Shown piece by piece: positions 22,355-32,642 of a stretch of 64,000 bases of DNA. The notes below the pieces were generated by a model, which saw nothing but the letters and a program-made list of their open reading frames with translations, had not been told where the DNA came from and did no database searches. Each line of letters opens with the position of its first letter. The stretch's first letter is position 1. Source of the stretch: Ampelomyces quisqualis (taxonomy: Eukaryota; Ascomycota; Dothideomycetes; Pleosporales; Phaeosphaeriaceae); assembly GCA_018398575.1 (NCBI GenBank), contig JAGTXZ010000024.1:930001-994000 (forward strand). Direction: 5' to 3'. Made by a program: the position numbers and the translations under genes.

Positions 22355-25043
22355 TCATCCTTGACTGTTTCGCTTGATCTTCTTGCCCAAAGATTCTTCT
22401 TCCGTAACATCAAAGTGGCTCTGAAGATGTTTGAGTTGGATCTTGAACTCAGTCAGCACCTTGCGCAACTCCGTGCGTGCCTTCTTGTGCTCTTTGGTCA
22501 CATGAGCTGCGTTTTGCAGGAGCTGTTTGGAGGTACGGGAGAAGAGACCGAGGCTGGCAATAACGACTATTATGAAACTCGTGCAGTGGAATTCCCATAA
22601 CGCTGTCTGTCGCTCGACAACCTGTGTCTTGATGTTCTCGAGAAGCGGAATGGCTGGTTGGCGATGAGGGTAGTCTTTCTCGGGAAGAATGGAGGAGAGG
22701 ACTTTGGCGCGTGAGCGTTGATAGACGCCGCGGCCTTTTGGAACGCCTCGAGCGCGTCTATACACGGGTGCCATTGCCGTGGCTACCGGGCATTCGATAT
22801 CCTCTTCAGAAGTGAAATGTAGATAATTCTCTCGGAGGGAAGTGTCGAGCTCCGGGACCAATGTGTCGTAAGCAGTCTGCACCTGCTCAGACGTGTAAAC
22901 AAGAGCCTCTAATGCACACTCCTTGAGCCTTGTGTCTGCCGAAGATCGGGTGATGCTAGCTTTGATATCTCTGACAACCTTCTGCACAGTGCTGTCGAGG
23001 CTCTGCGCAAGCTGCCTCGCCCTTGGCTTCATCTTGCGGTGCCATTCGTCCATATACATGCTATACTGATTGCAGATCTGATCATTGAGATTATGCTCTT
23101 TGTATTTGCCGTTCGTGGGTTTGCCTCCTTCTCTGAGCATCTTTTCGAATCCTTTCCAGTAGTAGGTCTGTTGCCACGCTTCTTCCAGGTGTCGTATTTC
23201 TTCGTACACAGAACCGAGGTTCTTCGAGATCCAAGGGGCTGCAATGAAAGTGGCTAGTTGTTTATGCATGAGACCCTCCAAGTTGTCTTTCAGTATCGGA
23301 ATCTTTTGGAGCAAATCCTGTCGCATAGCCGCATAACTCTTGTCTTCCACGTGTACTTCGAAAACCCGTCCCGCTAGGACCTTCAAGCGGGGCAATTTCT
23401 TGAACGCATGGTCAATGTGACTTTGATAATTCGAGCTTGCCGGTAATTCGTAAAGATATCGTCTGAGAGCAATAATGCCACAAGCATCCATACTCATCAA
23501 TGGGGGTGTATCCATGTCGTCCGCTTCAACCCATTCCATGTGTTTTTCCGCAGAAACCGAAAAGGACTTGATGTTTCTTTTCTCTAGATCTTCTTGAACG
23601 AGCTTGGTTTCGGTTTTGACATACGCGGCAAGGGCTTCACGATATATCTCTTTTCGTATTGCGGTCTTCCTCTTCGGCTTCACGTCCATTTGACCAAGCT
23701 CGTCCACACGCCTAGTCAGAGAAATGAATGGTTCCTCATGGATGCGGCTGATTTGCTCTACAAAGTTGGTCGACTTGAGGAGTTCCTGTTGTACTTCAGT
23801 AGCGAAACAGGCATATCACACAAGAATCTACTTACATCTGACCTGGTCATGACGAGGATGGTTCTTTCGGTCTTCTTCCTGCGTAGCGATCGGCCAAGGT
23901 AACGGTCATGCATGATGTCGGTCTTGAAGCGAGCATGAGGCGCTACCACCATCTCAAAGTCAGACTGTTTCCGGTATTTGTTGAGCGATGCTTCGCGAAG
24001 CTGACTGATGTCTCCATAGCCTGCGATTGTTAATTGAATCGTTTCAGGAATAGAACATCGGTCTTACCTGGCATGTCGTATACTTGCATACCGTACCTCA
24101 AAAGCATATGCCCAGTAGCGATTTCTGCAAGCTTCACAAACGGCCAAAGCTCAAGAATTGTGTTTCTTATGTTTCTCATGCCGCTGTCATGGATGTCTTC
24201 ATGCGTCGCTTTCCCATCTTGAATATTGAATGTCGATTGTAGGTGAGCAAGTGTGGCTTTGACACGATGCAAGCAAAGAGTCATGAACTCTTCTTTGCAG
24301 ATGTCGTCGTTGTAGAGCATGCCGTGTAAAATATCTTTTTGCTCTGGATGTTCACGAGTACGGAATAGGATCTCGAAAAACTCCTTGGCTGTTTCAGCTG
24401 CAGACTCCCTCGCTTGGGTAGTAGTCTTGTCATTGCCGAAAGCGTCGCCATCGTCGTCTTCGCGCCGAGCCGTGTGAATGGGTTCTTCCTCGTCGTCCTC
24501 ATTCTCTGAGGTACTGCGATTCTCCCACCAGTTGTTGGCTTGTGCTTGGATGCAGGTTGTCATCTCCACCTCGTTGTAGAAGTAGGTGATGATATCACTG
24601 GTCTTGGTATCGTCTGCAGCACCGTCTTTGTACTTGATGATAGTCACGAAAGCAGTACATGCTCTACTGCCTCCGGATACGGCCAGAAGGTAGCGATCAA
24701 ACAGCGCATTTATCAGAGTTGTTTTGCCAACTCCTTGCTGACCTGGTACTGCTAAACGTGTCACGGTCATATTCGGGAGTCGCTTCGCGGCTTCGGCAGC
24801 GTCGATGAGATCCTCGATGCTCTCATCAAGGTAAGCGTAACGCTCAAGGCGAGCTTTGAACATGCTGCACAGTTTGCTGTTGGACTCTTGGAGGTCTAGA
24901 TGCTTGAGTCGGAACCAGGGATGATCAGGGAATTGTTCACAAGCTTCGAGGTTCTCGCTGCCGTTGAAAGATCGTTTTGTTGATGTGCCGTCGGGCGGTT
25001 CCTGGTGAGTGCCAGTAGGCCCGGTGTCAGCGGCTTCTGACAT
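22355..25043 (-). CDS. Large dynamin-like GTPase related to nuclear GTPase SLIP-GC, 853 aa, three exons
   Basis: The protein has a GTPase domain with P-loop GQQGVGKTTL at 101-110, switch II DMPG near 323-326 and a G4-like TRSD near 384-387. A long helical C-terminal region follows, with a hydrophobic segment near residue 785 (FIIVVIASLGLF) and a coiled-coil tail. This layout matches fungal proteins related to vertebrate SLIP-GC and other dynamin-superfamily GTPases. Exons are 25043-24068, 24020-23836 and 23755-22355. The third exon is in frame only if the second AG of TAGAG is the acceptor. An acidic insertion (about residues 180-220) lies between G1 and G3. Exact function in fungi is not known to me; dynamin-family GTPases remodel membranes, and SLIP-GC is linked to genome maintenance in B cells. 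It is divergent from the PLA2-like gene. Confidence 0.8.
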
Positions 25044-25601
25044 GTTGCCTGTAGTGGCGTGAGCGGCCGTGTTCGGTGGCTGTATCTTGAGAAATTGTCA
25101 ACCCAAAGATTAGTGTTGGGAGAGCGGCGGAGTAGAGGCGGTGGAAGCGAATGAGTGGAGAGCGCCACCTGATTTTTGCCACGTGAAGTGAAAGAGGGTT
25201 CGGTGAAGTGAGGATATCCGATCAGACATTATGGGACTCGAGATTGACCCCAAGGGGACACTACAACAGGAGTCGGTGGAGAGCAGACCGAGTGTTCTGC
25301 GCATGGAAGACATGGTATCCTCCATCCTGTCGAGGGTACGCTCCGTATAGCCGAGTGGATGGTGAAGCTGGAGTTGAGGCGCCCACGTGGACGGCTGGGC
25401 GGTTCCTGGTGGCTTGCTGAGTCATGCACGGCATTGCAGGATCGACATGGAAAACCTGAGTCGCCATGGTTATTTGGCAGAACATGTGCGGCCTTTCATG
25501 TGACAACGGCTGGCGTCATGTCTGTCGCATAGTCGCCCCGCCCAGTCGTTACACAGCAACGATCTCTCGAGTCTCTCCCCCGCGCCCTCTCCCCCCCGTC
25601 C
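25044..25601. promoter_or_regulatory. Divergent promoter between the SLIP-GC-like GTPase and the PLA2-like gene
   Basis: 558 bp separate the two start codons, so the region must serve both genes. The part next to the PLA2-like start is a pyrimidine-rich tract (25561-25600), common before fungal start codons. One CACGTG box occurs near 25384. Co-regulation is possible but not shown. Confidence 0.6.
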
Positions 25602-28013
25602 ATGGCATTGCTAAGAGGATCACGCGACCTGCGCCAGCTCTGGCTGCGCAGGACGCATAACGGTACGCAACGACCAACACCACGAAGCTCCCGCGCCGTC
25701 ACGCTGGGCCTCCGATGCGGCGCTCCCTGCCTTGCCGCCACCGCTGCCGCTGCCGCGGGCTATATTTCCTCCACGTGCCCGCCATGCTCACTGTTCCGGC
25801 CCGTCCACGCCGATTCGCCGTCGACATGGTCGTCGTGGATGCCCTCGCCCTCTCCCTCGGCCGGCGATGCTGGAGACGGGGCCGACGCGCAGAACTCGGC
25901 CAAGCCCGGAGAGCAGGACGCGCCCCCACAGTCCGCGGCCTCGCAGTCGGCATGGCAGACCATCAGAGACAGCTTCCCGGGCCCGCCTGGCCGGGGGGCC
26001 TCGAGCTTTGGAGACACCATTCTCGATCTGGTGATACCCGCGTGGGTCCAGATGGTGCCCGGCTTCATCCGGAAACTGCAGAACGAGCTGTCCATGGCCC
26101 CGGGCTCGCTGGCAGAGGAGATCTGGTGCGACGCCAACAACCCCGAGGCCAACCCCGAGATTGTCTGGGACGCGTCGGTGCGCATCTCGAACGAGCTGTG
26201 CAGCGAAGAACTGGCCTTCCGCGAGAAGCGGGCGCACTTCACCAAGGGAGCCCTTGCGCGCTATCTCGACATGCCCGAAGCCACCATACACCCCGACGAC
26301 ATCCCCGTCATCGCCATGTGCGGGTCTGGCGGGGGCTTGCGGGCTCTCGTCGCCGGCACATCTTCATACCTCTCGACGAAAGAGCAGGGGCTGTTTGATT
26401 GCGTCACCTACACCGCCGGCGTCAGTGGAAGCTGCTGGCTGCAGACGCTCTACTACTCAGACATCACACAGCGGAGCCATGCACGCCTGATCCGCCATCT
26501 GAAGAACCGGCTGGGCGTGCACATTGCCTTCCCGCCCGATGCTCTGGAGCTTCTCGTGAGCGCGCCGACCAACAAATACCTCCTCAGCGCACTGGTAGAA
26601 AAGGCCAAGGGCGTTCCGGACGCCGAGTTCGGCATCGTCGACATCTACGGCGCACTCCTGGCCGCTAGGCTACTTGTGCCCAAGGGCGAGCTGTCTGTCA
26701 GCGAATATGACTTCAAAGTGTCGAATCAGCGTCGCTTCACCGACGACGGCTCGCAGCCTCTACCCATATACACCGCAGTGCGACACGAGATCCCTCTCAC
26801 CGAGCAGGCCGGCATGCAAGACCGTGTCGCTGCAGAAGCAAAGGCGCGACGGGAAGCCTGGTTTCAGTGGTTCGAGTTCACGCCATACGAAATGTGGTGC
26901 GAGGAACTGTCAGCCGGTATTCCCACATGGGCAATGGGACGTCAGTTCGACAAAGGCCGCACAGTCTGGCGAGACAATGGTCTGGCTTTGCCTGAAGTGC
27001 GCGTACCTCTGCTCATGGGTATCTGGGGGTCCGCCTTCTGTGCCACGCTGTCCCACTACTACAAGGAGATTCGACCGGTCCTGAACAGTCTCACTGGCTT
27101 CGGAAGCCTCGATGCCATGATCTCTGAGCGCGACGAAGACCTAGTCCGGGTCCATCCCATTGATCCTGCGTCCATTCCCAACTTCGCACTTGGACTACGC
27201 GACTTTCTACCAGCCTCGTGTCCCGAGAGCATTTTTGAACAGAAGAACTTCCAATTCATGGACGCCGGCATGAGCAACAATCTTCCCATCTACCCTTTGC
27301 TACGACCCGGCCGCAATGTCGACATCCTCGTAGCATTCGACGCCAGCGCCGACGTCCGCACAGACAATTGGCTCAAAGTTGCTGATGGGTACGCCCGCCA
27401 GCGTGGTATCAAAGGCTGGCCTGTTGGTGCGGGATGGCCGCCTGATAACGAGTCGATGGAAGAACTCCAGCAAGACCTTGATGAAGCGCAAGCCAAGACC
27501 GAGCAACAAGCCCAAGACAAGATGAAAGAAGCGCAAGACAATGACGCCGCTGAAAAGAAATCGTACAAGAAGAAGGACCTCGGTTACTGTAATGTATGGG
27601 TCGGCACAACCGAAGAGCGCGTTTCGAACAACGAACCTCCAGAATCCAAAATCGTCGAAGAAGACTGGGAACTCATGAATCCCTCTTCCGGCATCACTGT
27701 GATCTACTTCCCTTTCCTTGCCAATCCCAAAGTTCCTGGCGTAGATCCAAAGACTAGCGACTTCATGTCCACATGGAACTTTATCTACACCCCGGAGCAG
27801 ATAGACAGTGTGGTTAATCTCGCACGGACCAACTTTAGTGAGGGCGCAGAGAGTACGAAACGCACAGTGAGAGCCGTGTACGAGCGCAAAAAGAAGATGC
27901 GTGAACAAAGAGAAAGGGACGAAAAGGAGCGAAGATGGCGATGGAAACTAGTCCAAGGCCGTGTCCGAGGCACGCGAATCGGCCAAAACGATCATGGAGA
28001 TCAATTCAGCTAG
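25602..28013 (+). CDS. Cytosolic phospholipase A2-like protein (PlaA type), 803 aa, single exon
   Basis: Group-IV-like phospholipases cleave the acyl ester of phospholipids with a Ser-Asp dyad. Visible features: the oxyanion-hole motif CGSGGGLRAL at 240-249, the nucleophile motif GVSGSCW at 273-279 (Ser275), and the Asp motif MDAGMSNNLPIYPLL near 553. The family's NPE.YW-type core is spread between them. The first 60 residues are basic and Ala-rich (RQLWLRRTHN) followed by a hydrophobic stretch, compatible with a mitochondrial targeting and membrane sequence; Aspergillus PlaA has been described as mitochondrial. There is no C2 domain. The C-terminus is a charged helix (YERKKKMREQRERDE), and a Gln/Lys-rich coiled segment interrupts the domain near 625-660. 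The ATG at 25602 is the first in a long uninterrupted frame. Confidence 0.9.
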   Translation: MALLRGSRDLRQLWLRRTHNGTQRPTPRSSRAVTLGLRCGAPCLAATAAAAAGYISSTCPPCSLFRPVHADSPSTWSSWMPSPSPSAGDAGDGADAQNSAKPGEQDAPPQSAASQSAWQTIRDSFPGPPGRGASSFGDTILDLVIPAWVQMVPGFIRKLQNELSMAPGSLAEEIWCDANNPEANPEIVWDASVRISNELCSEELAFREKRAHFTKGALARYLDMPEATIHPDDIPVIAMCGSGGGLRALVAGTSSYLSTKEQGLFDCVTYTAGVSGSCWLQTLYYSDITQRSHARLIRHLKNRLGVHIAFPPDALELLVSAPTNKYLLSALVEKAKGVPDAEFGIVDIYGALLAARLLVPKGELSVSEYDFKVSNQRRFTDDGSQPLPIYTAVRHEIPLTEQAGMQDRVAAEAKARREAWFQWFEFTPYEMWCEELSAGIPTWAMGRQFDKGRTVWRDNGLALPEVRVPLLMGIWGSAFCATLSHYYKEIRPVLNSLTGFGSLDAMISERDEDLVRVHPIDPASIPNFALGLRDFLPASCPESIFEQKNFQFMDAGMSNNLPIYPLLRPGRNVDILVAFDASADVRTDNWLKVADGYARQRGIKGWPVGAGWPPDNESMEELQQDLDEAQAKTEQQAQDKMKEAQDNDAAEKKSYKKKDLGYCNVWVGTTEERVSNNEPPESKIVEEDWELMNPSSGITVIYFPFLANPKVPGVDPKTSDFMSTWNFIYTPEQIDSVVNLARTNFSEGAESTKRTVRAVYERKKKMREQRERDEKERRWRWKLVQGRVRGTRIGQNDHGDQFS

Positions 28014-28197
28014 GCATCCATGATAACAGAGGGAGGTGTTCAGGAACAGGTTTAGCAGCTCTATACCCATTTGGATTAAGAATGAAATTTACATTACACC
28101 CGACAACTACATAATACGAAACGCTGCACTATCGCCATGCTAATACACGATTTAGGAGAATACACGACAGTAAACTTACATCCCACTCATCCTCGAA

Positions 28198-29028
28198 TCA
28201 TGCCTGTCGTCTCCCGGCCTCGTCGCTCGCGCCCGTAGGTTCCCACATCATCATCGACTCGCTGCATGCTTGCCGTGGCCGAGGAGCCGATGTGGCACGA
28301 CAGACCTCATCACCGCCCTCCAAGCCAAAAGACATGTCGTCCTCTTCACCTTCAGCATCCAGCTCGTCATCGTACCCCGCAACAGGGACATTCCCCCCCA
28401 CAGTCTCAGCCGTCTCCCCACCACCCCCAAACGGAATAATCCTCGCATTCCCTCCCCACCCCCGATTCTCCACCGCCTTGGCCGGCCTCCCTCGTCTAGG
28501 CCTCCCTTCTCCCCCCGCCACTTGTCCAGTCACACCTCCTGCATCCGGCCCACCATAATTCAAAGACAAAGCAGCACCAGGACTACCACTACCTGCACAA
28601 TCCATCCACCCCACTCCCTCGCCCGTCTTCACCCTCCCCCGCATCCACACCACCCTCCTCAACACCTGGACCACATCTTCCATCTGCGCTGCGCTCCAGC
28701 TCACTCTTGGCGTTGCACGCTTGCTGTCTTGCTGCTGCTGCTCGATTGTAGCGCAAATCGTCGCGGCCCAGGTGTCGTATAAGTGGTAGTACACGGCGAA
28801 GTGGAACGCGGTTTGAGGGGGCGTGGAGAGGCAGGGTGGCGCCGAGTTGAGAGGCGTAGTGGGGCAGAGGGTGTGGGTGGCCCAGAGGATGGAGGCTTCG
28901 TGTTTGGCGCGGATGGGGTCGGGGAAAGGGTGGAGATTGGAAGGGGTGATGGTGGAGGGTTGAGTCTGGGGAGTTGGGGATGATGATGGTGTCTGTGGGG
29001 GATTTGGGGTTGGATTCGGGGTCGTCAT
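28198..29028 (-). CDS. Uncharacterised Pro/Gly-rich protein with an AT-hook-like motif, 276 aa
   Basis: I do not recognise a family. The single-exon frame starts at the ATG at 29028. The N-terminal 40 residues are almost only Pro, Thr, Ser and Gln (low complexity). A helical core follows (RAKHEASILWATHTLCP, AFHFAVYYHLYDTWAATICA, QMEDVVQVLRRVVWMRGR), then a basic segment RPRRGRPAK that fits the AT-hook core GRP flanked by Arg/Lys. The end is a Gly/acidic tail. The hydrophobic helical core makes a real protein likely. A nuclear DNA-binding role is only suggested by the AT-hook. It converges on the PLA2-like gene (184 bp between stops). Confidence 0.6.
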   Translation of the reverse strand: MTTPNPTPNPPQTPSSSPTPQTQPSTITPSNLHPFPDPIRAKHEASILWATHTLCPTTPLNSAPPCLSTPPQTAFHFAVYYHLYDTWAATICATIEQQQQDSKRATPRVSWSAAQMEDVVQVLRRVVWMRGRVKTGEGVGWMDCAGSGSPGAALSLNYGGPDAGGVTGQVAGGEGRPRRGRPAKAVENRGWGGNARIIPFGGGGETAETVGGNVPVAGYDDELDAEGEEDDMSFGLEGGDEVCRATSAPRPRQACSESMMMWEPTGASDEAGRRQA

Positions 29029-30325
29029 GGTGATGGTGGCGGTGGTGGTGAAGGTGTGTGGTTGGAGGCGAAAATGTATATAGTGGTAAGTCTGTACAGT
29101 GTGTACAAGTGGAGGTGGATTGGTAGATCTGGATGTCTTGTGAAGTTCCTGATCCTTGAGATAATTTCAAGATGAGTCGGCGATTTCTGACTGGGGGTTA
29201 AATACCCTTAGAGATGTGCCCTCGTAATACGCTTTGGCGTTACAGACAGCTTGACCATGGTTCTAGCATCTATAAAATATATATTTGAGTCAATGGCCTA
29301 CCAATATTCCATCAAGATAGCGCAGTGCTGAGCCATGGAGAATAAGATTGTACCTCATGATAGGCTATGGGCATCATCGTTGGTGAGCATTTTCATACCA
29401 AGTTCCATGGTTGACCTCGAGCCTGATCATCATATCGCACACTAAGACGCGAAGGCAGTTGGATTCGACGAGGCTTGTGATTATGGGAGCCTGAGGAATA
29501 CGTTGAGCCGTGGTAGGGAGCAATTTTATATCGAGTTCCGTGGTTGAGTTGGTGTCTAGTCACTGTAGCGTAACAACTGTGCCGCGGCGCCGAGGTGTTT
29601 CTCATGAGTGCATGCCGTGATATAGGTGGCTGGAGAATGCGCGGAGCTAAGTTGGCAGCAATTCAAATTGGGTTCCATGGTCGACTCCAGCCCAGGTGAC
29701 CATAGCGTAGGCTCGCGGCTCGACGGCGAGATGATAAAGTAAAGTGCGCGCTGGAGACGACAGCTGGACATCTAGAGTGATTACTTGTGCGGGCGTCTTA
29801 CATTTAGGTTGGGGAAAGATACTAGCGCGGATGGGCAGATATGCCTTGGCGTTACGTGTGCAATCTAGCACGAGCGAAGTTGATGTGCAACTGGAAGGCA
29901 ACGATCATGAGACGGAGCATGAGAAACGCGGAGGTGGTATAGAGTATATGCATTATCGCAGGACCGAAGTCTGAAAATCATCGCACATTACTCTTGACGA
30001 GATCCGGGAGCTAGATTTCCGTCTGGATGAACAAGAAGTAGACGCTGGTAATCATTACCATTCCACTTTGTATTGCAATGTACAGAAACCGTACGCCGGC
30101 TGAAAACATACCAACGCCTCAACGATGCAGGGGTATAATGCTAGAGGAAACAAAACTGACTGTGAGGCGGAGAAAGAGTGAACGATTGAGCCGGTAAGCG
30201 AGTGACTCTCTCGCTACTTGGAGTTCGTATAGGCCGGTGGAAATAATTCAGCCAACCACTTTTTTGACCAGACCGACGGTGCGTGAGAGCGGCATAGTAC
30301 TGTTGGAAAGAGTCGCGTGGGGTCC
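29029..30325. other. 1.3-kb spacer containing degenerate tandem repeats
   Basis: No complete gene. Three diverged copies of a roughly 135-bp unit occupy 29385-29760. The rest shows nothing recognisable. Confidence 0.5.
29385..29760. repeat. Three degenerate copies of a ~135-bp unit
   Basis: Copies start near 29385, 29518 and 29655 (spacing 133 and 137 bp). Each has a shared block: GCA.TTT..., then GTTCCATGGTTGAC or close variants at 29400, 29535 and 29671. Further resemblance precedes each block (GGAGC....TTGGCAGCAATT type). On the minus strand the second and third copies can be read as related peptide segments (YATVTRHQLNHGTRYKIAP versus YAMVTWAGVDHGTQFELLP), but no start or splice model joins them. 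Likely an old tandem duplication. Confidence 0.5.
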
Positions 30326-31327
30326 TTAAGCCCCACGGCTCTGGAAAGGCGTCGAGTCACGGCCAGCGAACCGGAGGGCGTCTGAAGGATCCATTCCACC
30401 GTCCATATCTATGTCATCGTTATCGAGGAGGTTGTCAATCGTTCGCTTGAGCTTGGTTGTGGTGTAATGTGGAAGATTTACAACGTTTTCGTTGAAGCCA
30501 AGCAAATTCTTGTGAATGTTTGTGTAGCCATTGGCTTGGACGTTCGCTTGCATTTGCATCGATGCATAACGAGCGACTGATCGGCGAGCTTGCAGTATGT
30601 CCCAGTATGACTGCAGGATGTTCTTAAGCGTATCATCGAAGTTGACGCAGAAACGCTGAGCCTGGCAGACTTGCATGGCCTTGACGTGGTCAAAATCATC
30701 AAGTGTCTGCATCATGTACGCTGCGACTACGGCAGCAGACTTTTCGTTACCAGACTCGCAAAAAACCAGGACTTTTCCCAGCACTGCTTGCCCGTTGGTA
30801 CCCAGTGTATGCTGCCGGTAGCGCGAAATGTGCGTGCTGATCATCTTTGTCGTTTCTGCAAACCGTCCAATGAGCTCGTGGAAGGTGGGCACCTCGATTG
30901 AGGCAACCTCGGCGCATACTTGTTGCGAAGCTTTGATGGCGCCCGTCATGCTGTTGGTCTGGGTGCGGATGGCGAGCACCATGGTGATGCCCTCGCGCGC
31001 CAAGAAGGCCTGGTCCTTTGCCGCGACCATCGGCCCGAGATATAGCCACGGCAACATCATCTGCGCCTGTCGCCGTCGCTCGTATGCCCACTCCATAAGA
31101 GTGTTCTTCTGGATGATATCCTCGAGGTCCAGCTCTTTCAGGAAACTCAAGTCGGCATCGCCCGGAGATGCAGGGCCGACGGTGAGGCCGGGCATAGCGG
31201 TCTGGATGGTAGGTGGGGGCACGACGATGCGAGGCGCTGTCGGCAGGCGGTAGCTGTATTCGGCGTGTTTGCGCTGGTGAGAGCAGCCGAAGTCGCTCAT
31301 GGCCGCATCCTCGCGCAGGGACGTCAT
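30326..31327 (-). CDS. STYX-like dual-specificity pseudophosphatase, 333 aa
   Basis: The middle of the protein has the dual-specificity phosphatase fold: the strand/helix start MLPWLYLGPMVAAKD, the recognition region, and the P-loop LVFCESGNEKSAAVVAAYMM. In active enzymes this loop is HC-x5-R; here the preceding His is Phe and the Arg position is Lys (C-ESGNE-K). Loss of the Arg predicts no catalysis, as in STYX and related pseudophosphatases, which bind phosphoproteins instead. The tail is acidic (LLDNDDIDMDGGMD). The longer open frame begins at a TTG (31423), so the first ATG, at 31327 (MTSLREDAAMSDFG), was chosen. Single exon. The cysteine is retained, so weak activity cannot be excluded. 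Confidence 0.72.
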   Translation of the reverse strand: MTSLREDAAMSDFGCSHQRKHAEYSYRLPTAPRIVVPPPTIQTAMPGLTVGPASPGDADLSFLKELDLEDIIQKNTLMEWAYERRRQAQMMLPWLYLGPMVAAKDQAFLAREGITMVLAIRTQTNSMTGAIKASQQVCAEVASIEVPTFHELIGRFAETTKMISTHISRYRQHTLGTNGQAVLGKVLVFCESGNEKSAAVVAAYMMQTLDDFDHVKAMQVCQAQRFCVNFDDTLKNILQSYWDILQARRSVARYASMQMQANVQANGYTNIHKNLLGFNENVVNLPHYTTTKLKRTIDNLLDNDDIDMDGGMDPSDALRFAGRDSTPFQSRGA

Positions 31328-31922
31328 GTTGGAGGTTGATGTGTTGGGCGTGGTTGTGAATGCAGGCGTGGTGAGTGGCGCAGTGGAGGGGGGTATCTCC
31401 GGATGCTGTGGGAGTAGGCTCAACGCGCCAAAAAGGCCCTGCGTAGCGTGGCGCGCAGAAGTTGTGGTGCCAACGGTCGCGGTGAAACGATGTGGACTCG
31501 AAGACGCGCACCTTTGGCAGTGGCACAGTGGCGAGGGCAGGTGGAAGGCAATCTGTGCTCGGCGGCAGCTCCAAAAGGGGATTAGGCGGCTACTACAGCG
31601 CGATGCAGCGGCGCAGTGTTCTCATGGTGGCGAGACAGTGACAAGGTCCATGTTTGGGTCCTCCCATGTGAGGTTGGCTGACGGTCCAAGTGCTAGGCCT
31701 CGGAGACACGCTGACGTAAGGCTGCCCCTCCAACACTCCAATACCGGTCACATGTCCCGGGACTTCTTTGCGTCCGACATTTCTGCAACGGGCGGTCCTG
31801 GGCGTGGAGCACGATCCTGCTGTTTGCCGGCTATGCAGGCGAACAGGCGAACAGGCAGCCACGGCTACAAATACAAGTTCCGCCCAATCTGATTGCCTGG
31901 ATCCTGCACAAGGTAATCCGAA
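31328..31922. other. Divergent spacer between the pseudophosphatase and a GNAT gene
   Basis: 595 bp, likely promoters for both flanking genes. No motif or gene was recognised. Confidence 0.55.
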
Positions 31923-32633
31923 ATGCCTGTTCGCCTCGCAAGGCCCCAAGACGAGCCTGCCATAGCTGCCATCTGCGCCGCAGCTTTCTTCGAGGAAGGC
32001 CTGTTTGGACAGCTCATCCATCCCAAACGACACCAATTCCCAGACGACGTCCAAATATTCTGGCATGACCGTGCCCGCAAGTTCTTCCAAGAGCCTCGCA
32101 ACCGGGTCATTGTGGCGACCCTCACCGAAGACGGCGCAGACAAGATCATCGGAATGGCAACATGGCAGCGCCAAGGCGACGACCCAGGCGCCCAAAGGAT
32201 AACGCAAGAGTGGACTGATCCCGGCCCAGACGCGTTCACTCCCCTAGCATCTACCAATAACCGTGCCATCGATGCCTCCAAAGCAACCATTTTGGCCGAC
32301 TCGTACCCCTTCTTCAAACACCACTGGGAAGGCACCACCAATGGTCTCCCGCGCGCAAACAACTGGTATCTCAATCTCTGCTGCATCGATCCCGGCTACC
32401 AAAAACGCGGCGTCGGCCAACAACTCGTGCAGTGGGGTCTTGAGCGCGCCCGCGCAGAGAACGTCCACGCAAGCGTGACAACGTCGCACTCCAACGAATC
32501 ATTCTACCTGCGCTGCGGTTTCGATGAAATCGTCGGTACGTGTTCGGAAGGCGAGGGCAATCCTCTCCGCGAGGCGAACGTCAAGGGCGGTGAGATTTTG
32601 TGGATGTGGGCGAATAAAGAGAATACCCCATAG
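31923..32633 (+). CDS. GNAT-family N-acetyltransferase, 236 aa
   Basis: GNAT enzymes move an acetyl group from acetyl-CoA to an amine. The frame opens with the usual beta1-alpha1 (MPVRLARPQDEPAIAAICAAAF). It has a core strand NNWYLNLCCIDPGYQKRGVGQQLVQWGLERA, whose GYQKRGVGQQL is the acetyl-CoA pyrophosphate-binding Q/R-x-x-G-x-G/A loop. The closing strand HSNESFYLRCGFDEI is typical of the family. A 60-residue insert lies between strands 3 and 4. Such proteins in fungi are often annotated as GNAT acetyltransferases of unknown substrate. Single exon. The stop lies 9 bp from the stop of the next gene, also a GNAT on the opposite strand. Confidence 0.85.
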   Translation: MPVRLARPQDEPAIAAICAAAFFEEGLFGQLIHPKRHQFPDDVQIFWHDRARKFFQEPRNRVIVATLTEDGADKIIGMATWQRQGDDPGAQRITQEWTDPGPDAFTPLASTNNRAIDASKATILADSYPFFKHHWEGTTNGLPRANNWYLNLCCIDPGYQKRGVGQQLVQWGLERARAENVHASVTTSHSNESFYLRCGFDEIVGTCSEGEGNPLREANVKGGEILWMWANKENTP

Positions 32634-32642
32634 GTAGAGAAA

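Noticed and set aside
25715..26398. Overlapping Arg-rich plus-strand frame inside the PLA2-like gene
   Set aside because: High-GC frame shadow; Arg/Gly/Ala-rich with no globular features, while the other frame has the catalytic motifs.
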